Source of the DNA: Chloromonas sp. AAM2
Taxonomy: Eukaryota > Chlorophyta > Chlorophyceae > Chlamydomonadales > Chlamydomonadaceae
Length of the DNA: 11,711 bases
Assembly: GCA_004335635.1 (NCBI GenBank)
Contig: QAXH01002730.1
Coordinates: forward strand, 1,052-12,762
Direction: 5' to 3'
The first letter of the stretch is position 1, and the number at the start of each line of letters is the position of its first letter. This document shows, piece after piece, positions 8,801 through 11,711 of the stretch. The position numbers were made by a program, and so were the translations under genes. Below the pieces are notes generated by a model. The model made no database searches. It had not been told where the DNA came from and was given only the letters and a program-made list of their open reading frames with translations.

Positions 8801-11698
8801 TAGGTAAGACACGCTCTAGTGATGCTTCATGGACTCGTTTCACACGGCACCTGCTGCGATGACTCTTGTGCCGCAAGAACACGTCATGCGGCAAACTGTC
8901 ACATGCTGCTCAACGACCAGCACACTTCAGCTCTTGTATCGTTGAGCATCAGGCACGTTCAAGGTTGGCCTTGGGTTACAGGAGTCAATCTGATTGCAAC
9001 CGGAAACAGGAAGAAATTTGCCCCATGACTGTGAGCCAGATTGAACATAGAGTGCCAACTTGCTGGCACGAGTCGGTCGCTGATTCCGTTGTACTTCTTG
9101 CCACTAATTGACCTATGCCGGCTGACTGGCATACTACAGCTGTTTGGTCATATATCACAACAATACCCTGACCGTCCCCTGCTGCCTCCCCATACCTCCT
9201 GCATGCCACCCCCCTCCACCCTACCGCTGTACTTACTGCACCTGCCCCCCCAGGTTGGTGCTTGTGGGTGCACCGCACACATCGCTTGGACGGCGGAGCG
9301 GCGGCAGAGCGCGCGGCTGGGGCCCGCATGGAGCAGGGCCTGGCCGTGAGCCAGCAGCAGCTGCTGCAGCAGCAGGCGCAGGACGTTTCCATCAAGTCCG
9401 AGCACCTGGCGGTGGGCATGGTCCTCACTGCAGCAGCCACACCCAGCGAGGGGGGACAGGTAGAGCGGGGCAAGCACCTAAGCTTGGTGATCCGCCGTTG
9501 CTCTCAAAGGGTGGTTTGATTCCTTATCGTGATCTTGTTGGGTTTGTGAACAGTTAGGGCTTGTGGGCGGACACAAATGGTTGGTATGTTACCACTGTTT
9601 TGTCCTTCAGACCGCTTGCACATTCAGGCAGGCACCTGCCCATTCAGGCTCACCCCGCCCTGCGATCCCGCTGCCGGTCCACCCACCTCTGATCACGTGT
9701 TTGTTGTTTCTGTTTGAGAGTGCTTGGCGTGATGACATGCCCATCAGTCAGTTGGTTCCTGAGTTGAAGTGCAAAAGTTGCTTGGCATTGTTTTTCAGGA
9801 GGAGGATGAGTTGGACGCGAACTTTGGCGTACCGCGCACCCTCACAGTGCTGGGCCAGGCGGCCTCTCGACTGAGCGACATGAGCACTAACCCAACGGGC
9901 TCCCGTGGCAACAGCCAGGCGGGGCGGGAGTCGCGGGGCGGCGGCAGCCCCGCTTTGCTGACGGCCAGCGGGGCGGGCGGTCGGGCCAGCAGTGTCCCTA
10001 CAAGCGGGAGCATTCGCAGCAGCCACAGGCGGGCAAACACCAGCTCTGACCCAACCTCCTACATGCACCGTAGCAACAGCGGCGTCGCCGCACGGATCAG
10101 CACAGGCTCGGACCTGATCAGGTTCCCGCACTCGAGTGGGGCGGCGGGCGGGAGCGGACCTGGCTCCGCCCCCAAGTCCAAGGGATCCACTGCCCGTCAG
10201 AGCTCAGGCGTTCACAGCCGCCTGGCCTCCGCCGCCAACTCCGGTTCCCACGGCAAGCATTCACAGGGCGGTGACAGCGGGCGAGAGGAGGGGGCGCACA
10301 GCGGCGGCCGCCAGCCCGCACTGCCGCCCATGGACCCTGTGCACCCTGGCATGTTTGTTCGCGGCTCGCACGACACCGGTCAGTTGGACTTGGGCATGCC
10401 GGCGGATGGAGTCATCAGCACTCCCCAGGGGCCGCCAATCGCCGCCGTCCTGGCAGCAGCCAAAGGTAAGCTGCGAAGAACACAATGGTTGGATGTGAAC
10501 ATAGCACTCATAGCACTCATGCTGACGCAACAGCGGTGTGCGTGATCTGAAAATGGTTTTTTTAGTCTTTTTCACCTTTCCACGTGTTTTCCCTGTAATG
10601 CCGTCAACTCATTCACTTGTTGAAGGACAAATCAAAGCGAATCCACCCAAAAGCAGCGGTCTCGCTTTCGAGCCGTTCAAATGTGGCAATGTCCAGGACA
10701 CAGCCCAGCTTGTAGGCTGTCTTCACTGTGCACGCACACGTGCGCTGCAGGCAAAGGGGCGTTGCACCAGCAGCCAGGCGAGGAGGAGCAGGAGGGAGCA
10801 GGAGAAGGGGCGGGCCCTGCCTCTGCGCTGCAACGCACGCGCACGGCCTTCCCCTCCGCCTCTCCCTCGCCCTTGTTGGAGGGCGGTCTGGCTGCCTGTG
10901 ATGATGTTTACGAGCCTGGTGACCTGCTGCAGCAGATCATCAACCACCGCAAGGAAATGCAGAGCACACAGGTAAGCACCACTGCACAGGCTTTCACTGT
11001 GGATCAGGCATGTGATGTTGGGGATGAGGGTGCAGTCAGTATCGCGGGGTAGTTTTGCACTACTGCTGTTTCAGGGAGGGCACGGGCCGTCTGATGTGGC
11101 CCGCTGTCTGCCTCGTACTAAAACCTTTGAGCCTGTGCACGCCACGTGCCATGACTAGCCCTTGCAATCTGAAACACCTATGCTTCTTGCTTGTATTCTC
11201 CTGGCGTTCTGTTGGCCAGTTCGCACGTGTCGGCTTGCTTGCATCTTGATGCAATTGTCATACGCACATCTGTTGAATCTTTGCACAGGAGCTTATCCGG
11301 ACCGTAGAGTTCCAGCAAGTGCTGGGCCAGGGCTCATTCGGAGTTGGTGAGTTGGTTGGGAATGAACAGGCACTTTACCAAAGCCCCAACCACACTGCAC
11401 CTTACCCATCATCATCACAACCCAGTGCTACTCACACATGCCCACTGAACCTGGGTGCTCCTGCTGCAGGCCAGCTAGCTGCAATTGCATCTGCATTATG
11501 ATTGTGCAAGACGGTCAAGCACCTCCAGGCCTTGTTGCAGGGCTGTCCACCCACACCCATCTGATTCTGCCATTTCGCTTTTTCCTGCTGCACGTGTGGT
11601 TTCTACTTTCTCTTCTCTCACCCTTGCGCTGACTATGCTGTGTGTGTGCGTGCGCTGCTGTGGCTGCAGTGTACAAGGGCCGCTGGAAGTCCATGACG
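2774..11698 (+). CDS. Receptor-like protein kinase (TKL/MAP3K-like), multi-exon, 3' end outside the window
   Basis: This is a single-pass membrane kinase with a large secreted-side domain. Joined exons are 2774-3089, 3669-3919, 4338-4693, 5137-5325, 5631-5799, 6132-6302, 6855-7094, 7530-7692, 7989-8158, 8542-8803, 9254-9459, 9799-10465, 10751-10971, 11289-11346 and 11670-11698. Exon-end phases are 1,0,2,2,0,0,0,1,0,1,0,1,0,1,0, and every junction keeps frame. That consistency is the main support. The 1156 residues hold a signal peptide (1-35), three beta-rich repeats (about 36-230, 245-470 and 485-690), a membrane helix (about 740-763), a low-complexity cytosolic linker (764-1127) and a kinase start with GQGSFGVVYKGRW (1140-1152). 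The start at 2774 was chosen because it directly precedes the signal peptide; an in-frame ATG at 2606 would add 56 unlikely residues. About eleven N-x-S/T sequons lie in the ectodomain. Known from families: algal TKL kinases phosphorylate Ser/Thr in signalling cascades. Ligand and pathway are unknown. The last exon end is a guess from an ACG|GTGGGT donor. Confidence 0.88.
2879..4430 (+). other. Ectodomain module 1 (exons 1-3), beta-helix-like
   Basis: Residues about 36-222 start with DVVASIQQALAAGG, followed by alternating hydrophobic strands such as VVVPANITVMVVGGG, SLSLQPGSKLVLSNFSLL and SVYLSDVVVRLGL, then LVQFRSPPPDARFRFLSNVAI. The order (helix with a spaced Leu pair, strand, N-I-T/V-x-V-x-G, L-x-L, L-x-L-S/T-x-L) recurs in the next two modules. 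Such short strand-turn-strand rungs are typical of pectin-lyase-like parallel beta-helices. I see no catalytic residues of polysaccharide lyases, so binding rather than catalysis is the safer inference. Module 1 is interrupted by introns at 3090-3668 and 3920-4337. Confidence 0.6.
4500..6302 (+). other. Ectodomain module 2 (exons 3-6), beta-helix-like
   Basis: Residues about 244-484 begin CLVIPVASADELQGVLSTA, run through VPVATNVTIAGAPGS and ELDLAGVPQWVSVAGALASV, then TLSDLTLVNM, and end with a tail CLLVVPPDLYSYLSHWA and SSVLITDTAYR. This is the clearest copy: the strand preceding N-V-T-I-x-G and the following L-D-L and L-x-D-L-T-L strands align with modules 1 and 3. Sequons NIS, NVS, NET, NVT and NTS suggest glycosylation. 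The exon 3/4 junction needs the acceptor at 5135-5136 (ttcag). The nearby ccag at 5150-5152 would break frame and hit a stop within ten codons. Confidence 0.62.
4987..5112 (+). repeat. 17-base minisatellite in intron 3 (7.4 copies)
   Basis: Seven tandem units of CTTGACTCGCACTCATG (units 5 and 6 have CTGG in place of CTTG) start at 4987, 5004, 5021, 5038, 5055, 5072 and 5089, followed by a 7-base partial copy. The array ends 24 bases before the exon 4 acceptor. Because 17 is not a multiple of three, its open frames have no coding meaning. Confidence 0.97.
6303..6854 (+). other. Intron 6, probable non-canonical GC-AG intron
   Basis: Exon 6 ends ...GAC AAG followed by GCAAGT, an excellent match to the GC-donor consensus AG|GCAAGT. 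No good GT donor lies before the in-frame TAA at 6312-6314. The acceptor is ccatgcag at 6847-6854, and joining AAG to GTG at 6855 keeps phase 0 into module 3. The intron carries an 11-base tandem pair at 6416-6437 (ggcgtgcccct twice). Confidence 0.7.
7347..7499 (+). repeat. Imperfect tandem duplication with CTG tracts in intron 7
   Basis: ACAGGGCTGGTCCACC at 7347 recurs as ACAGGGCCGGTCCACC at 7431, offset 84 bases. In each copy it is followed by a ttgg, then a CTG run (about six units in the first, about four in the second) and tgtttctggtg or tgtttgtgccggtg. It is an old duplication inside a kinase-gene intron. Open frames across it encode Leu or Ala runs and are not supported as genes. Confidence 0.75.
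7946..7966 (+). repeat. (TGCC)5 microsatellite in intron 8
   Basis: Five TGCC units precede a pyrimidine-rich run (ttcccttcctttccctgtcc) and the exon 9 acceptor at 7987-7988. It probably serves as part of the polypyrimidine tract. Confidence 0.85.
8451..8535 (+). repeat. 17-base minisatellite in intron 9 (about 5 copies)
   Basis: Units ATGCTCACGCTGCTTCC, with variants, start at 8468, 8485, 8502 and 8519. A degenerate copy lies at 8451. The first and last full units are identical. The last unit ends 6 bases before the exon 10 boundary (acceptor ctgcag at 8536-8541), so the array supplies the pyrimidine-rich stretch of that intron. Confidence 0.93.
8734..8803 (+). other. Transmembrane helix of the receptor-like kinase
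   Basis: Residues 740-763 (FPAWGIAVLVLGAVFLASST, then ALIG) form the only long hydrophobic stretch after the signal peptide. It is followed in exon 11 by WCLWVHRTHR, whose basic residues fit the positive-inside rule. With a cleaved signal peptide this gives type I topology: modules outside, linker and kinase in the cytosol. Intron 10 (8804-9253) splits the codon of the last glycine. Confidence 0.85.
9254..10971 (+). other. Cytosolic juxtamembrane and linker region (exons 11-13)
   Basis: Residues 764-1127 begin with a basic stop-transfer patch, then a Gln-rich stretch (SQQQLLQQQAQ). Next comes a 222-codon exon (9799-10465) very rich in Ser, Gly, Arg and Ala with many SS, SG and RxxS patterns, likely disordered and a plausible phosphorylation platform. 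Exon 13 is Glu/Gly-rich, then ends with DDVYEPGDLLQQIINHRKEM, a more ordered helix-like stretch leading into the kinase. No globular domain is recognised. Introns at 9460-9798 and 10466-10750 have clean gt-ag ends. Confidence 0.7.
11289..11698 (+). other. Start of protein kinase domain (glycine-rich loop), exons 14-15
   Basis: Residues 1128-1156 read ELIRTVEFQQVLGQGSFGVV then YKGRWKSMT. This is strand beta1, the G-x-G-x-x-G nucleotide loop (G1140, G1142, G1145), the conserved Val after it and strand beta2. The wording VYKGRWKSMT is typical of TKL kinases, in which the next residues would be V-A-V-K with the catalytic lysine; these are not in the window. Intron 14 (11347-11669) cuts the codon for the Val directly after GSFGV, leaving exon 14 at 58 bases and exon 15 at only about 29. 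If instead exon 15 reads on, the GTGGGTGGGT tail would encode VGG, which does not fit a kinase. Confidence 0.85.
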
Positions 11699-11711
11699 GT
11701 GGGTGGGTGGG

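Noticed and set aside
9748..10131. Minus-strand open frame opposite exon 12
   Set aside because: It is a shadow of the GC-rich plus-strand exon, caused by low stop-codon density; no domain or splice support.

Overview
The window looks like nuclear DNA of a green alga, most likely a chlamydomonadalean chlorophyte. The reasons are GC-rich coding segments with strong G/C preference at third codon positions, dense spliceosomal introns of about 285-580 bases with cag|gt(a/g)ag-type donors and tgcag acceptors, many short tandem repeats, and a membrane-anchored TKL-type kinase architecture typical of those algae. No bacterial operon, RNA gene, CRISPR array or insertion sequence was seen. The taxonomic call is inference.

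From about 2774 to the right edge, nearly everything belongs to one plus-strand gene. I reconstructed 15 exons by hand: 2774-3089, 3669-3919, 4338-4693, 5137-5325, 5631-5799, 6132-6302, 6855-7094, 7530-7692, 7989-8158, 8542-8803, 9254-9459, 9799-10465, 10751-10971, 11289-11346 and 11670-11698 (the last probable). All intron phases agree across the chain, giving 1156 codons without a stop before the window ends. The product has a signal peptide, a long ectodomain built of three related beta-rich modules (pectin-lyase-like in style), one transmembrane helix, a long Ser/Gly-rich cytosolic linker, and the start of a protein kinase domain with an intact glycine-rich loop. The rest of the kinase lies beyond the window. 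The gene most simply encodes a receptor-like kinase that reads a wall or extracellular carbohydrate/protein cue and signals through a TKL/MAP3K-like kinase.

The left 2.7 kb holds no complete gene. On the minus strand at 1-945 there are short coding-like segments, probably remains of another gene or a transposon-derived protein. The middle segment carries in-frame stops in a hairpin-forming insert. The area is bracketed by about 50-base imperfect inverted repeats (304-353 and 820-872). From 946 to 2773 there are three 37-base tandem copies, an 11-unit CAG tract and small repeats, but no gene I can support.

Introns of the kinase gene carry further repeats. Two unrelated 17-base minisatellites each end just before a 3' splice site, and one intron appears to use a GC donor.
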